Shown piece by piece: positions 32,005-40,418 of a stretch of 64,000 bases of DNA; position 1 is the stretch's first letter; the number at the start of each line of letters is the position of its first letter. The position numbers and the translations under genes were made by a program. This DNA comes from Actinomadura nitritigenes (GTDB taxonomy: Bacteria; Actinomycetota; Actinomycetes; Streptosporangiales; Streptosporangiaceae): positions 1 to 64,000 of the forward strand of contig NZ_JAGEOK010000001.1 of assembly GCF_017573545.1 (NCBI RefSeq), given 5' to 3'. Under the pieces are notes generated by a model, which made no database searches, was not told where the DNA came from, and was given only the letters and a program-made list of their open reading frames with translations.

Positions 32005-32318
32005 ACGCGCTGCGGTACCTCGACGCGCTGGCGGCCGAGCTCGCCGGGAAGGGGTGGACGGTCGCGCTGCGGTTCGGGGAGCCGCCGCTGCTGCGCGTGT
32101 CCCACCGGTCGGCGCCGCGCGTCGGGGAGAGCGTCATGGTGGTGCTCGTGGACGGGACGCCGTGGTTCCGCGACTCGCTGGGACGGCCCCTCGCGCCGTG
32201 CTCGGATGTGCGCGCGGCCGGCGCCGTGCTGGGCCGGACGCTGCGGACGATCGCCCGGGGGCGTGTCCGTCCTGGTGGGAGGCGTGCGGGACGATGGTGG
32301 CGAGGAAGAGGAGGACGT
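32001..32318 (+). other. Small coding segment fused in frame to the PLP enzyme
   Basis: From GTG 32001 the frame encodes about 85 ordered residues (ALRYLDALAAELAGKGWTVA, PPLLRVSHRSAP, VLVDGTPWFRDSLGRPLAPC). It then runs into an Arg/Gly/Trp-rich stretch and, with no stop codon, into the cystathionine-lyase-like enzyme. The first part looks like an independent small protein coupled to the preceding gene. Either its stop was lost, creating a 480-residue fusion, or both start sites are used from one frame. Confidence 0.5.
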
Positions 32319-33443
32319 GTGACGCGCGAGCTTGGGGACGGGACGCTGGCGGTGGGGGCCGGGAGGCCGCCTGCGAGGAAGTACGCGCCGCCGTTGCCGG
32401 GGCCGGTCTTCGCGGCGCATTTCCATCTGCCGGGCGAGCCGGTCGGGCCTTACACGTACGGGCGCGACACCAATCCGACATGGACGTTGCTGGAAGCGGC
32501 GATCGGGGAACTGGAGGGCGGCGCCGAGGTCGTCTCCTTCTCGTCGGGAATGGCGGCGATCGCGGCGGTCCTGCTGTCGCAGGTGCGTTCCGGTGACGTG
32601 GTCGTATTGCCGGACGACTGCTACCAGACGACGCGGGCGCTGAAGGAGCGGCTCGAATCGTACGGGGCGGTCGTGCGGATGGGGCCGACGGCGGGCGACG
32701 CGCAGATCGAACTGCTCGACGGCGCCCGGCTCGTGTGGGTGGAGACGCCGTCCAATCCGAATCTGGACGTGTGCGATATCGCCCGGCTGGTGGAGGCGGC
32801 GCACGAGGCGGGCGCGCTGGTAGCGGTCGACAACACCCTCGCGACGCCGCTCGGGCAGCGCCCGCTGGACCTCGGCGCGGACTTCTCGGTGGCCAGCGAC
32901 ACCAAGGCGCTGACCGGGCACGGGGACCTGCTCCTCGGGCACGTCGCGACGCGGGACGCGGCGCTGGCGGAGAGCGTGCGGCTGTGGCGCAAGACCGTCG
33001 GCGCCATTCCGGGGCCGATGGAGGCGTGGCTTGCGCACCGTTCCCTGGCCACGCTGGAATTGCGGCTGGACCGGCAGGCCGTCAATGCGATGGCGCTCGC
33101 GGAGGCGCTGCGGGAACGGCCGGAGGTCGCCGGGCTGCGGTATCCGGGATTGGCTGACGACCCGTCCCACGAGATCGCGGTGAGGCAGATGCGGCGGTTC
33201 GGCTGCGTCGTCTCCTTCACGCTGCCGGACGAGGCGTTCGCGGAGCGTTTCCTCGGCGCGATGCGGCTCGTCAACCAGGCGACGAGTTTCGGGTCGGTGC
33301 ACAGTTCCGCCGAGCGCAGGGGGCGCTGGGGCGGCGACGCCGTGGAACCGGGGTTCGTCCGGTTCTCGGTCGGCGTGGAGAACACCGGCGACCTCGTCGC
33401 CGACGTCCTCGCCGCCCTCGACGACGCCGGGAAAACCGAGTGA
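32319..33443 (+). CDS. Cystathionine gamma-lyase-type PLP enzyme
   Basis: This 374-residue Cys/Met-metabolism PLP enzyme has SFSSGMAAIAAVLLSQ (phosphate-binding), WVETPSNPNLDV, Asp171-Asn172 in VAVDNTLATP and the Schiff-base Lys196 in SDTKALTGH. The N-terminal YGRDTNPTW and the C-terminal FVRFSVGVENTGDL are typical. Such enzymes cleave or form C-S bonds of cystathionine or homoserine derivatives, and which reaction occurs cannot be told from sequence. GTG 32319 is chosen because AAGAGGAGG stands just before it and the conserved fold begins there. The same frame stays open upstream. Confidence 0.88.
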   Translation: MTRELGDGTLAVGAGRPPARKYAPPLPGPVFAAHFHLPGEPVGPYTYGRDTNPTWTLLEAAIGELEGGAEVVSFSSGMAAIAAVLLSQVRSGDVVVLPDDCYQTTRALKERLESYGAVVRMGPTAGDAQIELLDGARLVWVETPSNPNLDVCDIARLVEAAHEAGALVAVDNTLATPLGQRPLDLGADFSVASDTKALTGHGDLLLGHVATRDAALAESVRLWRKTVGAIPGPMEAWLAHRSLATLELRLDRQAVNAMALAEALRERPEVAGLRYPGLADDPSHEIAVRQMRRFGCVVSFTLPDEAFAERFLGAMRLVNQATSFGSVHSSAERRGRWGGDAVEPGFVRFSVGVENTGDLVADVLAALDDAGKTE

Positions 33444-33477
33444 TCCGCGCTGCGGGCGCGCTGTAGCGTGTCCGCCT

Positions 33478-34734
33478 GTGAGTGACGCGTGGGCTCTTCT
33501 CGAGAGCGGAGACATTTCCGGACTGCTGCGGCATCTTCGATTCACTGTCGAGACGATGGAAATGGCGGAGGTCGCACGGCTCATCGAACGCGCGGCGGCC
33601 GCGTCGGGCTTCGATGACCTGCGGGATGCGGCCGGGGCGGTGGCCGCCGTGCCCGCCGATCCCCAGCGCCTCTACGATTTCGGTTATGCGTGCATCGAGC
33701 GGGGCGTGTCCTTTCTCGCCATTCCGGCGCTGAGGACGGCGCAGGCCGCGGTGCCGGATTCCGCGGCGCTGCTGGGCGAGCTGGTCTCCGCGCTGGAGGA
33801 CGAGAACCGGCACGCCGATGCCGTCGCCGCGCTGGAGGCGTTTCCCGGTGATCTCGGGGCGTGGCCCGGCCGGTACCTGCTCGCCCACAACGCACTGATG
33901 GCCGGTGATCTGGAGCGGTCCGAGCGGGAGGCGGCTCGGCTGCCCGAGCCGGACGACGAGCGGTGGCGTCCCGCGCGGGACCGCCTGCGCGGGACGCTGG
34001 CACGGGCGCGGGCCGTCCGGGCCGTGAGTCCGCTGGACCACAGGGACCTGCGGGGATGGCATTTCGCGCTGGGCGGGTCGGTACTGCTGACGCTGTCGCC
34101 CTACGGGTTCGAGCAGGGGATGACCGGGCGTTACGCGTTCGTCTCCGACTCCTACGGGGACTGCCGGCGGGCCGTCGACCGGCTCCGCCTGGTCCTGGAC
34201 GCGGCGGGCCGCCGGCCCCGGGCCGTGGGGTTGCTGGACGACCGGTCCAGCACGATCCTCGGACTGGCGGTGGCGGGCGTGCTCGGCCTGCCCGCCGAGC
34301 GGTTCGCCCCAGGGAGTCCCGGTGTTCTGGTGGTCGCCTACGACCTGTCCGAGGCCGGCGCCACGGGGCTGCGGGAGCGGGCCGAGGGCCAGGTGCTGTT
34401 CGAGCGCGCGACCCGCTGGACGGATCCTCCGCCGGTGAGCGCCGATGTCAGCGGGTTCCTGCATCAGACGGTGATGCCGCCATGGGGTGAGCGGATGATG
34501 GCCGGCGAGGACGGCGAGGTACGGCGCGTTCCGGAGGACCGGCGGCCGGTGGAGGAGCTGGCCGCCGAGATCATGCGGGCCGCCCCGGCGACCGACGGCG
34601 GGGACGGCGAGACACCGCCGGACACCGACGAGGGGCTCGCCGCGCTGGTGGCGGCGGTCCGGGCGGAGTGGCTCACCGGTCCCCGCTACGGGGTCCGCTC
34701 CCCCGGCCCGGTCGCGAGCTCCCGGTTCATGTGA
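33478..34734 (+). CDS. Uncharacterised 418-residue protein with TPR-like N-terminus
   Basis: No family is recognised. The N-terminal 180 residues are helical and TPR-like (FLAIPALRTAQAAVPDSAAL, LVSALEDENRHADAVAALEA). The middle has a folded alpha/beta segment (GWHFALGGSVLLTLSPYGFE, VLDAAGRRPRAVGLLDDRSS) with YDLSEAGA. The tail is acidic and Gly/Asp-rich. It ends convergently with the DUF4132 gene and overlaps it by eight bases. It could belong functionally with the DUF4132/MoxR system, but this is context only. GTG 33478 is the first start after the lyase stop. Confidence 0.7.
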   Translation: MSDAWALLESGDISGLLRHLRFTVETMEMAEVARLIERAAAASGFDDLRDAAGAVAAVPADPQRLYDFGYACIERGVSFLAIPALRTAQAAVPDSAALLGELVSALEDENRHADAVAALEAFPGDLGAWPGRYLLAHNALMAGDLERSEREAARLPEPDDERWRPARDRLRGTLARARAVRAVSPLDHRDLRGWHFALGGSVLLTLSPYGFEQGMTGRYAFVSDSYGDCRRAVDRLRLVLDAAGRRPRAVGLLDDRSSTILGLAVAGVLGLPAERFAPGSPGVLVVAYDLSEAGATGLRERAEGQVLFERATRWTDPPPVSADVSGFLHQTVMPPWGERMMAGEDGEVRRVPEDRRPVEELAAEIMRAAPATDGGDGETPPDTDEGLAALVAAVRAEWLTGPRYGVRSPGPVASSRFM

Positions 34735-36955
34735 GGTTCTCCAGGTCGGCGAGGATCTCTGACAGCAGGACCGGGTCGACGGCGGCGAAGCCGTTCCCGA
34801 CGGGGAGCGCCGGGTCGTACTCGCGGGGCGCGGGCGCGATCCAGACGTGCTCCAGCCTCTGCTCGGGGTGCAGGTCGACGTAGCCGGCCACGATGCCGGG
34901 ATCGAGCTCGACCACGACGTGGCGGGCGCCGGCGCGGCGGGAGATCCAGCGCTGGACGCCGCCGTCGAGGGCGGCGCCGCGCTCCCAGCCCGTCCGGGTC
35001 AGGCCGAGGATCTTCCCGTAGGGCACGCGCAGGCCCTCGAAGCGGGCGAGGCGGCCGTCGCGTCCCTCGCCGTCCGCGAGGGTGAACACGGGCCGGGCGA
35101 GCTGCGGGAACGGCTGGACGATCTCGTAGTCGGCGAGCACCTCCGCCCAGGCGGGCAGGGCGTCGCCGAGGAGCAGCGGGTGGGCGATCCGCACGTCCGC
35201 GCGGACCTCGAAGGCGTCGTCGCGGACGTCGGCGGGCGTGCGGTCCTCGGCGAGCCGGAACGCGGTGCCGCCGGACGTCCAGACCAGGCGGCGGGCGATG
35301 TGCCACATCAGCGGGTGCCGGACGAAGAACGCCGTGAACTCGGCGGGCGTCCAGGTGCGGCCCTCGACCATCGCCGTCTCCAGCCGGGCGATCTGGAGGG
35401 ACGCGACGGTGCGGACGTCCTTCTTCAGGGCCGTGAACCGCAGGTGGGCGGACGGGTCGCCGTCCGGGCCGGGTTTGGGGAGGGTCTTGCGGCGCTTGCC
35501 GTCCTCGCCGATCACGTAGGGCCGGAGCAGCTCGTCGAAGCCGACGGTGAAGCGGCGCGGGCCGTGGTCGAGCGTCATCGTGCCGGTGGCGTCCAGACCG
35601 AACGACGGGACCAGCCGGTCGGCGAGCTGCTCGTCGCTCAGCCCCTTGCGCGCGGCGACCTGGCGCAGCTTGGCCTGCGCCTGCCGCTGGAGCCCCTTGT
35701 AGCGGCCGCTCCGCGCGATGCCGTCGAGGTGCAGCAGGGCGAGGTCGGTGCCGATCGCGGCGAGCGCGTCGAGGCCGGCGGCGGCGCGGTCGTGACCGGA
35801 CTGACCGGGCCACTCCTTGATCAGCGGGGTGAGGCGGCGGACGGTCTCGTCGTCGCCGAACCGGCCGAGCGCGGGCAGGACGAACGCGGAGCGGCCCGGC
35901 GTCCCGGCGCCGCGCCACGCCTCGAAGAGCGCCCAGGCGAAGGCGGTGAGGGACGCCGGGTCGCACAGCGCGGCGGTCTCCTCGGCGGCCTCGTGCGCGC
36001 CGGGGAACGCGTCCGGGCGCAGCGCCATCGCCCACAGGTGGACGAGGGTGCGGGCGGCGCCGGGCGGCAGGCGGCGCCCGTCCCGCAGGACGGGCCGGGG
36101 CAGCGCCTCGGTGTCCAGCCAGCGGGGCAGGTCCGGCGGCTTCGGCCGCTCGTGGGCGGGTCCGGCCTGCGCCGGCGCGTCCGCGAGCAGCGCGGCGACG
36201 GCCTTCGCGGCCTCCTCGCCGTGCACGCGGGCCGCCCCGGCGACACCGCCCTCGATGGCACCGCCCTCGATGAGGCGCAGCGCGTGGACGGCGTTGCGGC
36301 GCGGGCCGACGCGCTTGCCCAGCGCGTCCGGCACCAGGTACGGGACGGCGCCGAGCCCGTGCCGGGCGAACCACGTCCGGGCCAGCTTCTGCGCCGACTT
36401 GAGCCGGTAGAGCCAGTCGGCCATCAGCCGGGCGACGTCCGCGCCCAGGAACGGCAGCAGGACGGGCCCGGTCCCGAACGGGTTCGCCCGCGCCATCCGG
36501 ACCGACACGTCCCACGCCGCCTCCTCGAAGCGCGCGACGATCGGCTTCAGCGAATGGTCGAAGTCCCAGGTCACCGGGGGCGGCTCCCACGCGGCCAGCA
36601 GCGGGCGGGCGAGGTCCTCGGGCGCGCTCGCCAGGAACCCGGCCTGGCTCGGGAGGTACATCGACCCGTCGCGGACCTTCTCGGCCTCCCGTTCCCAGTC
36701 GCCGTCCGCCCAGGGCCCGCCGTAGGGCCGCATCGCCGCCCACTGCTCGCGCTCCTCCGGCTCCCAGACGATGCGCCGGTCCCCAGGAGGTTCGAGGCCG
36801 GGCACGACCGTGTCCCCGGTCCGGTCCCCCGCCGTGGCCTTCGGCGCGGCCTGCTTCCGCAGCCACGGCGGGTCGACGAGGTTCGCGGGCAGCGCGTCGA
36901 ACGGCGCGTCCGGCACGGCATCGTCCTTCCCGGCGTCCGGTACGGCGTCCTTCAC
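34727..36955 (-). CDS. DUF4132 protein, shorter paralog (YehI/MolR-like)
   Basis: This 742-residue protein carries the DUF4132 C-terminal signature: TMTLDHGPRRFTVGFDELLR, DGKRRKTLPKPG, and later YEIVQPFPQLARPVF and LGLTRTGWERGA. The N-terminal part is helical repeats. DUF4132 is found in E. coli YehI (MolR locus) next to yehLMPQ. The biochemical activity is unknown. It starts at GTG 36955, 10 bases after the longer paralog's stop, behind GAGAGG, so both are one operon. The 3' end overlaps the convergent 418-residue gene. Confidence 0.82.
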   Translation of the reverse strand: MKDAVPDAGKDDAVPDAPFDALPANLVDPPWLRKQAAPKATAGDRTGDTVVPGLEPPGDRRIVWEPEEREQWAAMRPYGGPWADGDWEREAEKVRDGSMYLPSQAGFLASAPEDLARPLLAAWEPPPVTWDFDHSLKPIVARFEEAAWDVSVRMARANPFGTGPVLLPFLGADVARLMADWLYRLKSAQKLARTWFARHGLGAVPYLVPDALGKRVGPRRNAVHALRLIEGGAIEGGVAGAARVHGEEAAKAVAALLADAPAQAGPAHERPKPPDLPRWLDTEALPRPVLRDGRRLPPGAARTLVHLWAMALRPDAFPGAHEAAEETAALCDPASLTAFAWALFEAWRGAGTPGRSAFVLPALGRFGDDETVRRLTPLIKEWPGQSGHDRAAAGLDALAAIGTDLALLHLDGIARSGRYKGLQRQAQAKLRQVAARKGLSDEQLADRLVPSFGLDATGTMTLDHGPRRFTVGFDELLRPYVIGEDGKRRKTLPKPGPDGDPSAHLRFTALKKDVRTVASLQIARLETAMVEGRTWTPAEFTAFFVRHPLMWHIARRLVWTSGGTAFRLAEDRTPADVRDDAFEVRADVRIAHPLLLGDALPAWAEVLADYEIVQPFPQLARPVFTLADGEGRDGRLARFEGLRVPYGKILGLTRTGWERGAALDGGVQRWISRRAGARHVVVELDPGIVAGYVDLHPEQRLEHVWIAPAPREYDPALPVGNGFAAVDPVLLSEILADLENLT

Positions 36956-36965
36956 GGCGTTCCTC

Positions 36966-39900
36966 TCAGCGGGCGTCGGCGGTGAGCGCGGTCAGATCGG
37001 CGATGACCTCGGACGCGGTGACCGGGTCCAGCTCGCCGAACGGCAGCGGGTTCCCGTGGTGCATCCACAGGTCGTCCTGGCGGCGGCACAGGCACACCTG
37101 CCTCAGCGTCTGGTCGCCCAGCACGTCCGGCTCGCCGACGGGGATGCCCGGGTCGAGGTCGATGACGACGTGCCGGCCCGTCCCGGCGGGACGCGAGATC
37201 CAGCACTCCACGCCCGCGTCCTGCGGCGCGCCGCGCTCCCATCCCCGCTTGGTCAGCCCGAGCATCCGGCCGACCGGGACGGTGGCGCCCTCGAACCGCG
37301 TGAGGTGGCCGCTCTTGCGCTCCTCGTCGGTCAGCTCGTACACGGGGCGTCCGAGCTGCGGGAACGGCTGCAGGATCTCGTAGTCGGCGAACACCTCCGC
37401 CCAGGCGGGCACCAGGTCGCCGGGGCGCAGGTGGAGCGGGTGCGCGACGCCGATCACGACCGTCTCGGGGAGGTTCAGGGCGGTGTCGTGCACGCCCGCG
37501 AACGTGCCGTCCTCCGCGACCCGGAACGTGATGCTCTTGTACTGGTCCATCTCGACGGCGATCCACACCAGCCGCCGGACGAGGTGCCGGAACAGCGGAT
37601 GCCCGGCGAGCAGGTCCCGGAACTCGGTGAGGGTCCAGCGGCGGTTCCGCACCATCGCCGTCTCCAGGCGGGCGATCAGGTCGGCGGCGACGGTCCGGAC
37701 GTCCTTCTTCAGCGTGGAGAACGCCTTGTACGCGGCGGGCGCGAGCTCGGGGTCGTCCTTGGCGCCGGGCTTGGGCAGGGCCTTGCGGCGCTTGCCGTCC
37801 TCGTCGGCGACGTAGGGCCTGAGCTGCTCGTCGAACCCGACGACGAACCGGCGCGGGCCGTAGTCGAGCGTCATCGTCCCGGCGTCGTCGAGGCCGAAGT
37901 CGGGGACGAGCCGGTCGGCGAGCTGCTCGGGCGTCAGCTCCAGCCCGGCCGCCACCTCCGCGATCTTGTCCTGGGCGCGCGTCCGGAGCCCCTTGAACTT
38001 GACCTTCTGCGCGATCGAGTGCAGGTGCATCAGCGCGACGTCGGTGCCGATCTCGGCGAGGACGTCCAGGCCGGTCACCGCCTTGGTGTGGCCGCCCTCG
38101 CCGGGCCAGGCCCGGATCACGGGGGTGAGGCGGCGGACGGTGCCGTCGTCGCCGAGGCGGCCGAGCTGCGCCAGCGCCCAGCCCTCCTTGGACGGGGCGC
38201 CGTTGGCCTCCCAGCGCCGGAACAGCGCCCACCCGAACTCGGCCAGCGACGCCGGGTCGCACAGCTCGCGGACGGCGTCGACCCCCGCGTAGACCTCGCC
38301 GGGCTTCGACATCGCCAGCATCGTCAGGACGTGCGGGACCGCCGTCTCCGGAAGCGCGCGCTCGCGGTCGCGGAGCAGGATCTGCGGCAGCATCCGGATG
38401 TCGGCCCAGTCGCCCACCGCGGGGATCTTCGCGGGGAGGATCTCCAGCGGATCGACGGCGAGCAGCGCCTCGATCGCGCCGGCGGCCTCGTCGCCGTGCG
38501 CGCGCGCCGCGTCCACGATGCCGCCGGTGCCGTGCTGGGACGCGACGAACCGCAGCGCGGCCTCGGCCGCCCGCCGCTCCGCGCCGGCCTTCCCGAGCGC
38601 GGGGGGCAGCAGCGCGGGGACGGCTGCGAGGCCGTGCCGGACGAACCAGGCGCGCGCCGTGCGGCCCGCCTGCTTGAGCCGGACGAGCCAGTCCGCCATC
38701 AGCCGGGCCACCTCGTCGCTCACGTACGGCATCAGGATCGTGCCGACGCCCGCCGGATCGCGCCGTGCCGCGACCACGGCGGCGTCGAGCGCGTCCAGTT
38801 CGAACCGGGCGACGACGACGCGCATCCACTCGTCCACGTACCAGGGCTCGGGCGGATTCCAGTCGGCCAGCAGCGGCCGGACCAGTTCCTCCGGGCCCTC
38901 GACGAACAGCATCGGCTGCATGTGGTCGAGCAGCTCGCCCCTCCGGAACTTCGCGACCTGTGTGGCCCAGTCCAGCCGTTCCACCCACCGCCAGTAGTGG
39001 TGGAGGTCGACCGTCCACTCCTCGCGTTCCCCCGGCTGCCACGCGATCGCGCGGATGCCGGGCGCGGGCAGGTCCTTGAGGACGACGGGCTTGGACTTCG
39101 CGCGCGGGCGGTTCCAGGGCGGGTCGGCGAGCAGCGGCGGCAGCGAGGCGGGATCGGCCTCCGGGACGCGCGCGCCGGCGTCCAGCGCCGCCCGGACCGC
39201 GGCCCGCGACGCGTCCGGGAGGGCGGGGAGCATCTCGTCCGCGAGCGCCGCCTCGGCGCGCACGTGCACCGTCAGCAGGTCGGCCACCGCCGGGCGGTCG
39301 GACGCGGCGGCGAGCAGCCGCAGCGCCCGCGCCGGGAACCGCCGCGCCGCCGCCAGGACCGCGGCCTCGGCGTACTTGCGGTCGAGCCGGTCCAGCAGCG
39401 CCTGGAACGCGGCGTCCACGGGCAGCACGGCGAGCGCGTCGAGCAGCGTCCGCGACGTGTCGCCGTCGAGGTAGGGCTGGTCGAGCGCATCGATCAGGAG
39501 GTCCACGACCCCGTCCGGGCCGATCCCGTCCACGAGGCTGGTGATGACGCCGGGGCTCCGGCTCTGGAAGTCGAGGACCAGCCCGAGCGCGTCGTACTCC
39601 GCGCGGTCCGCCACCGCGCACTGGAGCAGCCACCGCTCGGCCGCGTGGACGGCGGCCGTCGTCGCCGGCGGGTCGGCGAGCAGGTCGGCGAACCAGTCGC
39701 GCCTGTCGGGCATGAGGTAGGAGGCGACGGCCTTCTGGACGAGGGTGCCGCGATGGCGCGCCATCCCCTCCGCGGCGTCGCCGTACGCCTCGTCGCCGCC
39801 GGCGGCGAGCAGGCCGCGCAGCCGCCGGGCGCTGTCCTCCTGCGCCCATCCCCCGGACCAGTTCTCCTCGGGACGGCGCTCGCGCACCCCTTCCCAGCGC

Positions 39901-40337
39901 CGCTCCCCGCGGAAGACGTCGAAGGGCGCCCAGAGGCCGGCGCGGGCGACGAAGGCGCACGCGGCGAAGGCCACGCCGTGCGCCTCCGCCCACGCGTCGA
40001 TGAACGGGTCCCGCCGCGTGTACATGACCTGCCCGAGCGGCGCGGCGACGAGGGCGACCGCCGCGGCGCCGACCGGGTCGGGCTCGCCGCGCAGGTACGC
40101 GCGCCCCGCCTCGGCCACCGCGGGCGGCGTGCCCGGCAGCGCGAGCACGGCCTCCACCTCCGGCCGGAACTCCTCCAGCATCGCCCGGGCCGTCTCGGCG
40201 CCCTTCCGGTCGGCGGGGACCGCCGGCCAGGCGTGCGGCCGGTCGCGGCGGGGGTGCAGCCTGCGCAGCCACGCGTCCGGCATCACCAGGGTGTTCTCGT
40301 CGGGGCGGGTCTCGGCCGCGGCGTCCGTCGTGCTCAT
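36966..40337 (-). CDS. DUF4132 protein, longer paralog (YehI/MolR-like)
   Basis: This 1123-residue protein has the same DUF4132 core as the downstream gene (TMTLDYGPRRFVVGFDEQLR, YEILQPFPQLGRPVYEL, GLTKRGWERGAPQDAG). An extra N-terminal region of about 380 residues is helical and HEAT-like, with segments such as LVDLLIDALDQPYLDGDTS. No catalytic motif is recognised. It is first in the two-gene operon and starts at ATG 40337. The tandem suggests duplication followed by loss of the N-terminal third in the second copy. The MoxR-DUF5682-VWA-SWIM operon lies about 5.5 kb away on the same strand. Confidence 0.85.
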   Translation of the reverse strand: MSTTDAAAETRPDENTLVMPDAWLRRLHPRRDRPHAWPAVPADRKGAETARAMLEEFRPEVEAVLALPGTPPAVAEAGRAYLRGEPDPVGAAAVALVAAPLGQVMYTRRDPFIDAWAEAHGVAFAACAFVARAGLWAPFDVFRGERRWEGVRERRPEENWSGGWAQEDSARRLRGLLAAGGDEAYGDAAEGMARHRGTLVQKAVASYLMPDRRDWFADLLADPPATTAAVHAAERWLLQCAVADRAEYDALGLVLDFQSRSPGVITSLVDGIGPDGVVDLLIDALDQPYLDGDTSRTLLDALAVLPVDAAFQALLDRLDRKYAEAAVLAAARRFPARALRLLAAASDRPAVADLLTVHVRAEAALADEMLPALPDASRAAVRAALDAGARVPEADPASLPPLLADPPWNRPRAKSKPVVLKDLPAPGIRAIAWQPGEREEWTVDLHHYWRWVERLDWATQVAKFRRGELLDHMQPMLFVEGPEELVRPLLADWNPPEPWYVDEWMRVVVARFELDALDAAVVAARRDPAGVGTILMPYVSDEVARLMADWLVRLKQAGRTARAWFVRHGLAAVPALLPPALGKAGAERRAAEAALRFVASQHGTGGIVDAARAHGDEAAGAIEALLAVDPLEILPAKIPAVGDWADIRMLPQILLRDRERALPETAVPHVLTMLAMSKPGEVYAGVDAVRELCDPASLAEFGWALFRRWEANGAPSKEGWALAQLGRLGDDGTVRRLTPVIRAWPGEGGHTKAVTGLDVLAEIGTDVALMHLHSIAQKVKFKGLRTRAQDKIAEVAAGLELTPEQLADRLVPDFGLDDAGTMTLDYGPRRFVVGFDEQLRPYVADEDGKRRKALPKPGAKDDPELAPAAYKAFSTLKKDVRTVAADLIARLETAMVRNRRWTLTEFRDLLAGHPLFRHLVRRLVWIAVEMDQYKSITFRVAEDGTFAGVHDTALNLPETVVIGVAHPLHLRPGDLVPAWAEVFADYEILQPFPQLGRPVYELTDEERKSGHLTRFEGATVPVGRMLGLTKRGWERGAPQDAGVECWISRPAGTGRHVVIDLDPGIPVGEPDVLGDQTLRQVCLCRRQDDLWMHHGNPLPFGELDPVTASEVIADLTALTADAR

Positions 40338-40418
40338 GACGGCACCGTAGGGGAGATCACCGACATTCCCCCGTCGAAACGATCAATCCGGTTCGGAGCG
40401 GCCGGGGCGGCCCGGACG

